Source: Ancylobacter sp. TS-1
GTDB taxonomy: Bacteria; Pseudomonadota; Alphaproteobacteria; Rhizobiales; Xanthobacteraceae
Assembly: GCF_009223885.1 (NCBI RefSeq)
Contig: NZ_CP045144.1
Location: 2,220,001 to 2,284,000, forward strand
Length of the DNA stretch: 64,000 nucleotides
Direction: 5' to 3'
The position numbers and the translations under genes were made by a program. This document shows positions 1 to 8,577 of the stretch, in pieces; within the stretch, counting starts at the first letter, position 1; every line of letters begins with the position of its first letter. The notes beneath the pieces were generated by a model, which saw only the letters and a list, made by a program, of their open reading frames with translations, ran no database searches and was not told the DNA's origin.

Positions 1-875
1 GCGAGCGCCACTGTCCTGCGGGCGATGTCGGCGTGCATGCGCTCGACCATCCGCCCCTCGATCTGCACCACGCCCTTGCCGGCATTCTCGGGCTGGTCGA
101 ACAGCGCGATCAGCCCCCGCGCCGCCTCCACCTCCGCCGGCGGCGGCGAGAAGGCGGCGTTGCACGGCTCGATCTGGCTGGGGTGGATCAGCGTCTTGCC
201 GTCGAAGCCGAGATCGGCGGCCTGCGCGCATTCGCGCGCGAACCCGTCGAGATCGCGAAAATCGTTCCACACCGCGTCCAGCACCTCGACCCCGCCGGCC
301 CGCGCCGCCAGCACGCAATGGGAGAGCCAGCTCGCCATCGGCGCCCGGCCGGGCACGATGCGCGCGCCGGTCTCCTTGGAGAGGTCGTTGGTGCCGAGCA
401 CCAGCGCCGCCAGCCGCGTCGCCGGGTTCTTCGCCGCCAGCGCGATGTCGAGGGCGCGCAGCACCGCGATCGGCGTCTCGATCATCGCCCATAGGCGAAG
501 CGACGGCGCCGCCCCCATCGCCTCCAGCCGGCGCCCGGCCAGCACCAGCGTCTCGGGATCGGAGATCTTGGGGATCAGCACCGCCTCCGGGCCCGCGCCC
601 TGCGCGCTCGCGCGGGCGAGGCTCGCCAGGTCGGCCTCGAACCAGGGCGTGTCGGCGGCATTGGTGCGCACCACCACCTCGCGCGGGCCGAACCCGCCCT
701 GCGCCAGCGCCGCGACCGCCTGCCCGCGCGCGAGCCCCTTGGCATCCGGAGCGACCGCATCCTCGAGGTCGATCACGATGGCGTCGGCCGGCAGGGTCCG
801 CGCCTTCTCCAGCGCGCGGGCGTTCGAGCCCGGCATGAACAGCACGCTGCGGCGCGGACGGACGATTGTGGACAT
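1..875 (-). CDS. HpcH/HpaI aldolase / CitE-like lyase (3' end cut by window)
   Basis: The minus-strand frame opens with ATG at 875 and stays open to the window edge, so the last residues are missing; 291 codons are visible. The protein begins MSTIVRPRRSVLFMPGSN and carries the family signatures LFMPG, DLEDAV (acidic Mg-binding motif) and KTLIHP. The CitE-like branch of the citrate-lyase-beta/malyl-CoA-lyase superfamily cleaves or forms acyl-CoA C-C bonds such as (S)-malyl-CoA or citramalyl-CoA. No citrate lyase alpha or gamma subunit is adjacent, so a stand-alone acyl-CoA lyase is more likely than true citrate lyase. The exact substrate cannot be read from the sequence. It is divergent from the FAD oxidoreductase at 984 with about 108 bp between them. 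Confidence 0.85.
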   Translation of the reverse strand, partial: MSTIVRPRRSVLFMPGSNARALEKARTLPADAIVIDLEDAVAPDAKGLARGQAVAALAQGGFGPREVVVRTNAADTPWFEADLASLARASAQGAGPEAVLIPKISDPETLVLAGRRLEAMGAAPSLRLWAMIETPIAVLRALDIALAAKNPATRLAALVLGTNDLSKETGARIVPGRAPMASWLSHCVLAARAGGVEVLDAVWNDFRDLDGFARECAQAADLGFDGKTLIHPSQIEPCNAAFSPPPAEVEAARGLIALFDQPENAGKGVVQIEGRMVERMHADIARRTVAL

Positions 876-983
876 GATTCGCTCGGCTAATTGGCAGGAA
901 GGAGCGATGAGCCTATCCCGCTGAAAGGCGGGCTGCCAATCGGGCCTGCGCGCGCGGCGGCGTGGATCAGCGTGGTGAAGGTC

Positions 984-2156
984 ATGGACGAGAATTTCGA
1001 TGTGGTGATCGTCGGCGGGGCGATCATGGGGGCGGCCACCGCCTATTTCCTTACCCTCGACCCCGCCTTTCGCGGCCGCGTCGCCGTGGTGGAGCGCGAC
1101 ACAACCTTCGCGGAGTCCTCCACCACCCTGTCGGCGGCCTCGCTGCGCCAGCAATTCTCCATCCCCGAGAACATCCGCATGTCGCTGTTCGGGCTGGAAT
1201 TCCTGAGGAGCGCGAAGGAGCGCTTCGGCGCCGGCACCGACCTTGCTTGGCACGAGGGCGGCTATCTCATCCTCGCCAGCGCCGCCGGCCTGCCCATCCT
1301 CGAAGCCAATCACCGCGTGCAGGTCGCCGAGGGCGCCGACATCGCCCTGCTCGACCCGCAGGCGCTGAAGGCGCATTTCCCCTGGCTCAATGTCGACGAC
1401 CTCGCCGCCGGCGCCTATGGGCGCTCGGGCGAGGGCTGGTTCGACGCCCACGCCTTCCTCGCCTGCCTGCGCACGGCCGCGAAGGCGCAGGGCGCCCAGT
1501 TCATCAATGGCGAGGTGGTCGGCATCGAGCGGCAGGGCAGCCGCATCACCGGCGCGACGCTGGCGGACGGGCGGCGCCTGGGCTGCGGCGCCCTCGTCAA
1601 CGCCGCCGGCCCGCGCGCGGGAAGGCTTGCCGGCCTTGCCGGCATCGCGCTGCCGGTGGAGGCGCGCAAGCGCTGCGTCTTCGTCGTGCATTGCCGCGCG
1701 CCGCTGCCGAAGCTGCCGCTGCTGGTCGACCCTACCGGCTTCTACATCCGCCCCGAGGGCATCTACCAGATCTGCGGCGCGCCGCCGCCCGAGGACAGCG
1801 ACCCCGACGCGCATGGCGATTTCGAGGTCGACTGGTCGGTGTTCGAGGAGGGCATCTGGCCCAACCTCGCCCACCGCATCCCGGCGATGGAGGAGCTGAA
1901 GGTCGTGCGGGCCTGGGCCGGCCATTATGAGATGAACCTGCTCGACCACAATGCGGTCATCGGCCCGCACCCGGAGGTGACGAACTTCTACTTCATGAAT
2001 GGCTTTTCCGGCCACGGGCTGCAGCAGGCCCCCGCCGCCGGGCGCGCCATCGCCGAATGGATCGTGCACGGCCGTTCGGTCTCGCTGGACCTTGACGTGT
2101 TCGGCTATGAGCGCATCGCGAGCGGGCGCCCGCACGCCGAGCTGAACATCATCTGA
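984..2156 (+). CDS. FAD-dependent oxidoreductase, DAO (glycine/D-amino acid oxidase) family
   Basis: A 390-residue flavoprotein. The N-terminus MDENFDVVIVGGAIMGAATAYFL is the Rossmann dinucleotide-binding fold (GGxxxG type), followed by VVERD, which would bind the FAD ribose. The C-terminus has GFSGHGLQQAPAAG, the usual second FAD-contact motif of the sarcosine/glycine oxidase family. The start at 984 is chosen because it is preceded by an AAGG ribosome site and places the FAD motif at the expected position; the frame itself extends upstream to 891. The family oxidises secondary or D-amino acids or N-methyl compounds; the substrate is unknown. It converges on cysNC. Confidence 0.82.
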   Translation: MDENFDVVIVGGAIMGAATAYFLTLDPAFRGRVAVVERDTTFAESSTTLSAASLRQQFSIPENIRMSLFGLEFLRSAKERFGAGTDLAWHEGGYLILASAAGLPILEANHRVQVAEGADIALLDPQALKAHFPWLNVDDLAAGAYGRSGEGWFDAHAFLACLRTAAKAQGAQFINGEVVGIERQGSRITGATLADGRRLGCGALVNAAGPRAGRLAGLAGIALPVEARKRCVFVVHCRAPLPKLPLLVDPTGFYIRPEGIYQICGAPPPEDSDPDAHGDFEVDWSVFEEGIWPNLAHRIPAMEELKVVRAWAGHYEMNLLDHNAVIGPHPEVTNFYFMNGFSGHGLQQAPAAGRAIAEWIVHGRSVSLDLDVFGYERIASGRPHAELNII

Positions 2157-2193
2157 GCGCACGCGGCCCGTGCGGACGACGCTATGGCGCGGA

Positions 2194-2211
2194 GCGGCGG
2201 CGCGCCGCCGC
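2194..2211. terminator. Perfect 18-bp GC palindrome between convergent genes
   Basis: The two 9-bp arms GCGGCGGCG and CGCCGCCGC abut directly in the 63-bp gap between the convergent FAD oxidoreductase and cysNC stop codons. Its position suggests a hairpin that ends transcription from one or both sides. It has no U-tract and almost no loop, so a strong intrinsic terminator is not assured. Confidence 0.35.
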
Positions 2212-2219
2212 CCCTGCCC

Positions 2220-4211
2220 TCACAGCCCGGCGTCGTCGACGGCGCGCGGGGGCGCGTGGAACACGCCGGCCTGCACCAGTTGCTCCTCCACCCGGTCGAC
2301 CCCCGCCGGCGTGTCGATCTTGTCGGTCTCGATCACCAGCTCGGGCGCGACGGGCACCTCATAGGGCGCGTCGATGCCGGTGAAGCCGCGGATCTCGCCG
2401 GCCCGCGCCTTGGCGTAGAGCCCCTTGGGGTCGCGCGCCTCGCAGACGGCGAGCGGGGCCGACACATGCACCTCGAAGAAACGGTCGCCGACGATCTCGC
2501 GCACCCGCGCCCGCGCCGCCGCCGAGGGCGAGACCGCCGCCACCAGCACGATATGGCCCAGCCCCTTGAGCAGGTTCGCCACTTCGGCCAGCCGCCGGTT
2601 GTTCTCGGCCCGGTCGGCGTCGGAAAAGCCGAGGTCGCTGTTCAGCCCGGCACGCAGCGTGTCGCCGTCGAGCAGCGTCACGAGGCCGTCGCGGGCGAAC
2701 AGGCGCCGCTCCAGCGCGCGCGCCAGCGTCGACTTGCCGGAGCCGGAAAGCCCGGTGAACCAAACCACGGCGCCGTCGTGGCGGAAGCGGGCGATGCGCT
2801 CCGGCCCGGTCACGGCGGAGGAAACCGGCGTGATGTTGCGGGCAGCGGCGGATTTGGTCCCCTCGCCGTCCAGCACCGAAACCACGAGGCCGCCGCCGGC
2901 GATGCGCCCGCCCAGTTCCAGCGCCACGCGCCCGGTGCGGGGGTTCACCCCGTGCGGGTCGGCGGCGATGGGGCGCGACAGGACGAGTTCCACCTCGCCG
3001 ACCTGGTTGCGCCCGATGCTGGTGGATTCGAAGGTCGACAGATGCCCCGGATCGACCACCTGATGCACGACCGCGACGGTCGCCCGCGCTTCCGAGGTGG
3101 CGAGCCGGGCGATGATCTGGGTGCCCACCTCCAGCTTTTCGTCCGCCAGCCAGAACAGGCGCACGCGGATGCGCCGCGCGGCGTGCGGGCGGGCCGAGGG
3201 CGTGGCGATGATCTCGCCGCGCTCGACGAAGATCTCGCGGTCGAGCGTGATCGCCGCCGGGGCGCCGGCCGCGAGGGCCGTCACCTCCTGCCCGGCCGCC
3301 GGCGCGGGCCAGGTCTCGATGGACTTCACCACCGCCGTCTTGCCGGAGGGCTGGAAGACGATTTCCTCGCCGACCTTCAGGTCGCCGGTCTCGATGCGGC
3401 CGGCGACGATGCGGCGGTCGTCGAACTTGTAGACCGCCTGCACCGGCAGGCGCAGCGGCAGGTCGCCCGGCGCGCGGGCCGGGTCGAAGCCGTCCAGCGC
3501 CTCCAGCACGGTCGGCCCCTCATACCAGGGGGTGCGGGGGCCGCGCTCGGACACGCCGTCGCCCTCGCGGGCGGAAATCGGGATGACCGCGCTGGCGCGC
3601 ACGCCGAGGCCGGAGAGATAGCCGGCGATCTCGCTTTCGATGGCGCGGAAAACCGGCTCGGCGAAATCCACCCGGTCCATCTTGTTCACCACCACCGTCA
3701 CCTGCTTCACGCCGAGCAGGTGCAGCAGGTAGCCGTGCCGGCGCGTCTGGTCGCGCACGCCCTCGGCGGCATCGATCAGCAGCAGCGCAGCATCGGCCTG
3801 CGAGGCGCCGGTGATCATGTTGCGCAGGAATTCCGCGTGGCCGGGCGCATCGATCAGGATGATGTCGCGCGAAGGCGTCTGGAAGCGGATCTGGCTGGTG
3901 TCGATGGTGATGCCCTGGTCGCGCTCGGCCTGCAGGCTGTCGAGCAGGAACGACCATTCGAAGGGCATGCCGCGCCGGGCCGAGATGGCCTTGAGCTGGT
4001 CGAGCTTCTCCGGCGTGATCCCGCCGGTCTCATGCAGCAAGCGGCCGATCAGCGTCGACTTGCCGTGGTCGACATGGCCGACGATGACGATGCGCACAAG
4101 CTGGCGGTCGGCGGCGGCGGTCGTGTTGGGGCGCGAGGTGACGGTCACCGACGCAGCGGCGGAAGGGCCGGAAGCGGAAGGGGCGAACGTGGAAAGGACT
4201 GTCGCGGACAT
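2220..4211 (-). CDS. cysNC: Bifunctional sulfate adenylyltransferase subunit 1 / APS kinase (CysN-CysC fusion)
   Basis: This 663-residue fusion belongs to sulfate activation. The first two thirds is the GTPase subunit of ATP sulfurylase: G1 motif GHVDHGKST at about residues 45-53, then DAPGH (G3) and NKMD (G4), followed by EF-Tu-like beta-barrel domains. The last 185 residues are APS kinase, with P-loop GLSGSGKST and LLDGD. CysN GTP hydrolysis drives APS formation with CysD, and the CysC domain phosphorylates APS to PAPS. The start at ATG 4211 is preferred over GTG 4220 because GAGGTGG sits 5 nt upstream and it follows the cysD stop by 10 nt, implying one transcript. The architecture is the same as rhizobial NodQ/CysNC. 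Confidence 0.95.
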   Translation of the reverse strand: MSATVLSTFAPSASGPSAAASVTVTSRPNTTAAADRQLVRIVIVGHVDHGKSTLIGRLLHETGGITPEKLDQLKAISARRGMPFEWSFLLDSLQAERDQGITIDTSQIRFQTPSRDIILIDAPGHAEFLRNMITGASQADAALLLIDAAEGVRDQTRRHGYLLHLLGVKQVTVVVNKMDRVDFAEPVFRAIESEIAGYLSGLGVRASAVIPISAREGDGVSERGPRTPWYEGPTVLEALDGFDPARAPGDLPLRLPVQAVYKFDDRRIVAGRIETGDLKVGEEIVFQPSGKTAVVKSIETWPAPAAGQEVTALAAGAPAAITLDREIFVERGEIIATPSARPHAARRIRVRLFWLADEKLEVGTQIIARLATSEARATVAVVHQVVDPGHLSTFESTSIGRNQVGEVELVLSRPIAADPHGVNPRTGRVALELGGRIAGGGLVVSVLDGEGTKSAAARNITPVSSAVTGPERIARFRHDGAVVWFTGLSGSGKSTLARALERRLFARDGLVTLLDGDTLRAGLNSDLGFSDADRAENNRRLAEVANLLKGLGHIVLVAAVSPSAAARARVREIVGDRFFEVHVSAPLAVCEARDPKGLYAKARAGEIRGFTGIDAPYEVPVAPELVIETDKIDTPAGVDRVEEQLVQAGVFHAPPRAVDDAGL

Positions 4212-4221
4212 GGTTTCCACC

Positions 4222-5046
4222 TCACAGATAGCCGGCGACGCGCAGTCGCTCGAAGGAATCCTCGGCCTCGTGGTCCATCGCGCGGCCGGAGCGCTCGGGC
4301 ACCTTGGTGGTGGCCAGCTCGATCAGGATCTCGTCGATGGTGGAGGCGTCCGAGGCAACCGGGAAGGTGATGTCCTCGTCGCCCAGCGAGCGGTAGCGCT
4401 TGCCGTCCTTCGAGAAATACAGCGGAATGACGGGAATCCCCTCGCGCCGCGTATAGGCCCAGATGTCGAGTTCGGTCCAATGCAGGATCGGATGCACGCG
4501 CAGATGCGCGCCGGCCGGCAGGGCCGCGTTGAAGTGATCCCAGAACTCGGGGGGCTGCTCGCGCACGTTCCAGTCGCCCTCCAGCCCGCGCGGGGAGAAC
4601 ACGCGCTCCTTGGCGCGGGTCGCCTCCTCGTCGCGGCGGATGCCGGCGACCACGGCGTCGAAGCCGTACTTCTCCAGCGCCAGCTTGAGCCCCTCGGTCT
4701 TGCGCGCCGCCGAGCGCGTGGCCGGCGGCAGCGTCGGGTCGATGGTCTCCAGCGGCGGGCACGGGTCGACCCGCAGGTCCAGCCCCCACTCGCCCGCGTA
4801 ATGATCGCGGAACTGGTACATTTCCTTGAATTTCTTGCCCGTATCGACGTGCAGCACCGGGAAGGGCACATGGCCGAGGAAAGCCTTGCGCGCCAGCCAG
4901 ATCATCACGTTCGAATCCTTGCCCAGCGACCAGAGCAGCGCCATGCGCTTCATCCGCGCGAAGGCCTCGCGGAAGATGTAGATGCTCTGAGCCTCAAGCT
5001 CGTCGAGCCGTTCATCGGCAGTGGACATGGGTGAGATATCCGTCAT
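4222..5046 (-). CDS. cysD: Sulfate adenylyltransferase subunit 2 (CysD)
   Basis: A 274-residue PAPS-reductase-like ATP pyrophosphatase that adenylates sulfate to APS together with CysN. The fold signature SLGKDSNVM (PP-loop, SxGKDS) lies near residue 41 and LHVDTGKKF follows. Later blocks such as [17 protein letters not shown] and [20 protein letters not shown] are typical of CysD. Length matches the family (about 300, slightly short). ATG 5046 follows a GGGG run; an in-frame ATG at 5028 is possible but has no ribosome site. It is the first gene of the leftward cysD-cysNC operon and is divergent from the DUF2849-cysI operon. Confidence 0.95.
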   Translation of the reverse strand: MTDISPMSTADERLDELEAQSIYIFREAFARMKRMALLWSLGKDSNVMIWLARKAFLGHVPFPVLHVDTGKKFKEMYQFRDHYAGEWGLDLRVDPCPPLETIDPTLPPATRSAARKTEGLKLALEKYGFDAVVAGIRRDEEATRAKERVFSPRGLEGDWNVREQPPEFWDHFNAALPAGAHLRVHPILHWTELDIWAYTRREGIPVIPLYFSKDGKRYRSLGDEDITFPVASDASTIDEILIELATTKVPERSGRAMDHEAEDSFERLRVAGYL

Positions 5047-5163
5047 GCCCCGTGATCCCGCGGGGACTAATTACACGTAATTTTCGTGCATTTAATTCTT
5101 TTGCACGTTCTAAATTGGTGTTATGCAGGGACATCCCATCCGTCAACAGGAAATTAGGTCTCG
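5047..5163. promoter_or_regulatory. Divergent cys promoter region with inverted repeat CGTGCA-N11-TGCACG
   Basis: This AT-rich 117-bp spacer separates leftward cysD from rightward DUF2849-cysI and must hold both promoters. A perfect 6-bp inverted repeat, CGTGCA (5085-5090) and TGCACG (5102-5107), is separated by 11 bp. Next to it is an imperfect palindrome ATTACACGTAAT (about 5070-5081). The layout suits a dimeric regulator, for example a LysR-type such as CysB, but the protein is not identifiable from the DNA. No convincing -35/-10 pair could be assigned. Confidence 0.5.
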
Positions 5164-5472
5164 ATGGCATCGCCCCAGCAGCAGAAATTGAAGGTACACG
5201 GCCCCGTCGCCGTCACCGCCAACCGTCTGACTGATGGCGCGGTGGTGTGGCGCACGCGTGGCGACGGCTGGTCGGCGGATCTTGCCGAGGCGGCCATCGT
5301 CACCACCGCCGACGCGGCCATCGCCCTGCTGGCCGACGCCCAGAAGCGCGACATCGACGCGGTCGGCGCCTATGTCGCCCCCGTCCTTCTCGAGGCGGAC
5401 GGCTCGGTGAGGCCGGGCAATCTGCGCGAGCGCATCCGCGTTGCCGGGCCGACCTTCGAACTGCCGCACTGA
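5164..5472 (+). CDS. DUF2849 domain-containing protein
   Basis: A 102-residue soluble protein starting at ATG 5164. The body HGPVAVTANRLTDGAVVWRT is followed by VTTADAAIALLADAQ. It matches the small DUF2849 family, which occurs almost only beside sulfite reductase in alphaproteobacteria. No catalytic motif is visible. In many relatives a siroheme synthase gene (cysG) lies just upstream, but here it is absent. It is 27 nt ahead of cysI and presumably co-transcribed, so a role supporting sulfite reduction is inferred from context only. Confidence 0.8.
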   Translation: MASPQQQKLKVHGPVAVTANRLTDGAVVWRTRGDGWSADLAEAAIVTTADAAIALLADAQKRDIDAVGAYVAPVLLEADGSVRPGNLRERIRVAGPTFELPH

Positions 5473-5499
5473 CGTCGACGCACAAGGCCATAGTACAAA

Positions 5500-7155
5500 A
5501 TGTATGCCTATGATGAATTCGACCGCGCCTTCCTCGCCGAACGTGTCGTGGAGTTCCGCGACCAGGTGGCGCGCCGCCTCTCCGGGGCGCTGAACGAGGA
5601 CGAGTTCAAGCCGCTGCGGCTGATGAACGGCGTCTACCTCCAGCTGCACGCCTACATGCTGCGCGTCGCGATCCCCTACGGCACGCTGAGCTCGCACCAG
5701 CTGCGCCGCATGGCCCATGTCGCGCGCATCTATGACCGCGGCTACGGCCATTTCACCACCCGGCAGAACATCCAGTTCAACTGGATCAAGCTGGAGGAGC
5801 TGCCGGAAGCGATGGCGGCGCTGGCCGAAGTCGGCGTGCACGGCATCCAGACCTCCGGCAACTGCATCCGCAATGTCACCACCGACCAGTGGGCCGGCGC
5901 CACGCCGGAAGAATGCGACGACCCGCGCATCTGGGCGGAGATCCTGCGCCAGTACTCGACGCTGCACCCCGAATTCACCTACCTGCCGCGCAAGTTCAAG
6001 ATCGCCCTCGCCGCCTCCCCGCACGACCGCGCCGCGATCAAGGTGCACGATGTCGGCCTGCGCCTGCATCGCAACGCGGACGGCGAGCTCGGCTTCGAGG
6101 TTCTGGTCGGCGGCGGTCTCGGCCGCACGCCCTTCGTCGGCAAGTCGATCCGCGCCTTCCTGCCGGCGCGCGAACTGCTGAGCTACATCGAAGCCATCAT
6201 GCGCGTGTACAATCAGTACGGACGCCGCGACAACATCTACAAGGCGCGCATCAAGATCCTGGTGCACGAGATCGGCGCCGAGGCCTTCGCCGAGGCGGTC
6301 GAGGCCGAATGGGCGGCGATCCGCGAGGGCGCGCTCCATCTCTCCGACGAGATGATCGCCGAAATCCGCGGGCGCTTCCTCTATCCCGACTACGAGACCC
6401 TCGAAGACCGGCCGGCCGAACTCGTCGAGGCGCTGAAGGACACGCGCTTCGCGACATGGTTCGCCAATTCGGTGCACCCGCACAAGGTGCCGGGCCATTC
6501 CATCGTCACCATCTCGCTGAAGCCGGTCGGCGCGCCGCCGGGCGACGCCACCGCCGACCAGATGGACACCATCGCCGACCTCGCCGACGCCTACGGCTTC
6601 CACGAGATCCGCGTCGGCCACGAGCAGAATCTGTGCCTGCCCAACATCGCGCAGAAGAACCTGCCGGCACTGTGGGCGGCGCTCGACGCGGCGGGCCTCG
6701 CCACGCCGAACGTCAACCTCGTCAACGACATCATCGCCTGCCCCGGCCTCGATTACTGCGCGCTGGCCAATACCCGCGCGATTCCCGTCGCTCAGGAGAT
6801 CGCCCGGCGCTTCGCCGATCTCGACCGCGCGCGCGGCATCGGCCGGCTGCACATCAACATCTCCGGCTGCATCAATGCCTGCGGACACCATCACGTGGGC
6901 CATATCGGCATTCTCGGCGTCGAGAAGAACGGCCAGGAATTCTACCAGATCACGCTGGGCGGGCGGGCCGACGAGCAGGCCCAGCTCGGCACCCTGCTCG
7001 GACCTGCCGTGCCCTACGAGCAGGTCCCCGGGCTCATCGAGGACGTGGTGGATACCTATATGGAATTGCGCGCCGGCCCGCAGGAACTCTTCATCGACAC
7101 CGTGGCCCGGCTCGGCGTCGAGCCCTTCAAGGAGCGCGTCTATGCCGCTCATTGA
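5500..7155 (+). CDS. cysI: Assimilatory sulfite reductase hemoprotein (nitrite/sulfite reductase family)
   Basis: A 551-residue siroheme/4Fe-4S reductase. The cofactor cysteines are visible as C414-x5-C420 (CPGLDYC) and C457-x3-C461 (CINAC), the pattern that ligates the cubane bridged to siroheme. The N-terminal half has the family block GYGHFTTRQNIQFNWIKLEELP and the duplicated ferredoxin-like halves. It reduces sulfite to sulfide with six electrons. No CysJ flavoprotein gene is adjacent, so the electron donor (ferredoxin or a separate flavoprotein) is unknown. The last 14 bases overlap the following DUF934 gene, indicating translational coupling. Confidence 0.93.
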   Translation: MYAYDEFDRAFLAERVVEFRDQVARRLSGALNEDEFKPLRLMNGVYLQLHAYMLRVAIPYGTLSSHQLRRMAHVARIYDRGYGHFTTRQNIQFNWIKLEELPEAMAALAEVGVHGIQTSGNCIRNVTTDQWAGATPEECDDPRIWAEILRQYSTLHPEFTYLPRKFKIALAASPHDRAAIKVHDVGLRLHRNADGELGFEVLVGGGLGRTPFVGKSIRAFLPARELLSYIEAIMRVYNQYGRRDNIYKARIKILVHEIGAEAFAEAVEAEWAAIREGALHLSDEMIAEIRGRFLYPDYETLEDRPAELVEALKDTRFATWFANSVHPHKVPGHSIVTISLKPVGAPPGDATADQMDTIADLADAYGFHEIRVGHEQNLCLPNIAQKNLPALWAALDAAGLATPNVNLVNDIIACPGLDYCALANTRAIPVAQEIARRFADLDRARGIGRLHINISGCINACGHHHVGHIGILGVEKNGQEFYQITLGGRADEQAQLGTLLGPAVPYEQVPGLIEDVVDTYMELRAGPQELFIDTVARLGVEPFKERVYAAH

Positions 7156-7654
7156 GAACGGACATATCATCGAGGACAGGTTCGTGCGCGTGTCCGACGA
7201 GGACGCGCTGCCCGAGGGCGTGCCCGTGCTGATCGGCGTCGACCGCTTCCTGAAGGAGGCCGAGGCGCTGAAGGGCCGGCAGGCCCCGGTCGGGGTGATC
7301 TGGCCGAACAACCGGCCCATCGCCGGGATCGCGCCCTATCTTGGCCAGCTCTCGCTGATCGCGCTCAACTTCCCAAGCTTCCGCGACGGGCGCGCCTACA
7401 GCCAGGCCCGCCTGCTGCGCGAGCGGCTCGGCTGGACCGGCCCGCTGCGCGCCATCGGCAATGTGCTGCGCGACCAGTTCCTGCTCATGCAGCGCTCCGG
7501 CTTCGATCAGGTCGAGGCGGTCAAGGAAGCCGACGCGGAAGCCTTCGACGAGGCGGTGCACCGCTACACGGTGTTCTACCAGCCGGCGACGGACGAGCGC
7601 CCCAGCCTGCTGCGCCAGCGCCTCGGCCGCACCCTGCCCGGAGTCGCGCGATGA
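7142..7654 (+). CDS. DUF934 domain-containing protein
   Basis: A 170-residue protein with ATG at 7142 inside the end of cysI. Blocks such as IALNFPSFRDGRAYSQARLLRER and GNVLRDQFLLMQRSGFDQ are characteristic of DUF934, a family found between cysI and cysH in proteobacteria and often loosely named oxidoreductase. No cofactor motif is evident. Its stop overlaps the cysH start (ATGA), so cysI-DUF934-cysH form one coupled unit. Genomic association suggests an accessory role in sulfite reduction; biochemical function is not established from sequence. Confidence 0.85.
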   Translation: MPLIENGHIIEDRFVRVSDEDALPEGVPVLIGVDRFLKEAEALKGRQAPVGVIWPNNRPIAGIAPYLGQLSLIALNFPSFRDGRAYSQARLLRERLGWTGPLRAIGNVLRDQFLLMQRSGFDQVEAVKEADAEAFDEAVHRYTVFYQPATDERPSLLRQRLGRTLPGVAR

Positions 7655-8397
7655 CCCTCGCCCGGCGCACGGAAACGAGCCCCATCGTCACGCTTCCCTC
7701 CGAGGCGCGGCTGGAGGCGCTCAACCTTGCGCTGGAGAAGGCCACGCCGACCGAGATCATCAGGGAGGCGGCGGCGAGCGCCGGTGCCGGCCGGCTCTGC
7801 CTCGTCTCCTCCTTCGGCACGGAATCGGCCGTGCTGATCGCCTTTATGGCGCAGGTCGATCCCTCGATCCCGGTCGTCTTCCTCGACACCGGCTGGCTGT
7901 TCGAGGAGACGCTCGCCTATCGCGACACGCTCACCGCGCAGCTCGGCCTGACCGGCGTGCGCACCCTTCAGCCGGACGCGGCGCGTCTGGCCGAACTCGA
8001 CGCCGAACGCGACCTCTGGTTCTCCGATCCCGACGCCTGCTGCCGCATCCGCAAGGTCGAGCCGCTCGCCCGGGCGCTGGCCGGCTTCGATGCCTGGCTC
8101 AACGGGCGCAAGCGCTATCAGGGCGGGCTGCGGGCCGACATCCCGGTGGTGGAGCGCGACGGCGCGCGGCTCAAGTTCAATCCGCTCGCCAATCTCGGGC
8201 GCGAGGAGGTGGAGGCCGCGCACAAGCGCTTCGGGCTTCCCGACCATCCGCTGCTGGCCAAGGGCTTCAACTCGGTGGGCTGCATGCCCTGCACCAGCCG
8301 CGCCTCGGGCGCGGAGGGCGCCCGCGCCGGACGCTGGCGCGGCCAGGCCAAGACCGAGTGCGGCATCCACACGCTGCTGAACACCGTCGACCGTTGA
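7651..8397 (+). CDS. cysH: Adenylylsulfate (APS)-type assimilatory reductase CysH
   Basis: A 248-residue PAPS-reductase-fold enzyme. The PP-loop-like SSFGTES lies near residue 53. C130-C131 and C211-x2-C214 form the four-cysteine set that binds a 4Fe-4S cluster in APS-type reductases and is absent from E. coli PAPS-type CysH. C237 in KTECGIH is the catalytic cysteine forming the S-sulfo intermediate. It converts APS (possibly also PAPS) to sulfite plus AMP with thioredoxin. The start overlaps the DUF934 stop (ATGA). It is the last gene of the rightward cys operon. Confidence 0.93.
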   Translation: MTLARRTETSPIVTLPSEARLEALNLALEKATPTEIIREAAASAGAGRLCLVSSFGTESAVLIAFMAQVDPSIPVVFLDTGWLFEETLAYRDTLTAQLGLTGVRTLQPDAARLAELDAERDLWFSDPDACCRIRKVEPLARALAGFDAWLNGRKRYQGGLRADIPVVERDGARLKFNPLANLGREEVEAAHKRFGLPDHPLLAKGFNSVGCMPCTSRASGAEGARAGRWRGQAKTECGIHTLLNTVDR

Positions 8398-8577
8398 GCC
8401 GGCACGCTGCCGCGGCCGTCGCCCAGGCGTCGTCGCGCAGGATTCTACGCGAGGCGTGCGTAAATAAAGCATATTATCTATAGATTTTATATTTTTCTAT
8501 TGACCGGCGTTTTGCCGAGTGGAACTCTCCCCTTCCGAAGTGCCGGCGCGCAGGCGCCGCTGGGGAGAACAGAAGCC
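8398..8577. promoter_or_regulatory. AT-rich promoter region of the sulfate-transport operon with a 20-bp palindrome
   Basis: Between cysH and the sulfate-binding protein, positions about 8461-8502 drop sharply in GC. A perfect 10-bp palindrome ATCTATAGAT (8476-8485) is the core of a near-palindrome covering 8471-8490, matching at 16 of 20 positions with ATA/TAT outer arms. This looks like an operator or promoter core for the transport genes. It does not resemble the repeat upstream of cysD, so the two operons may answer to different regulators. Confidence 0.45.
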
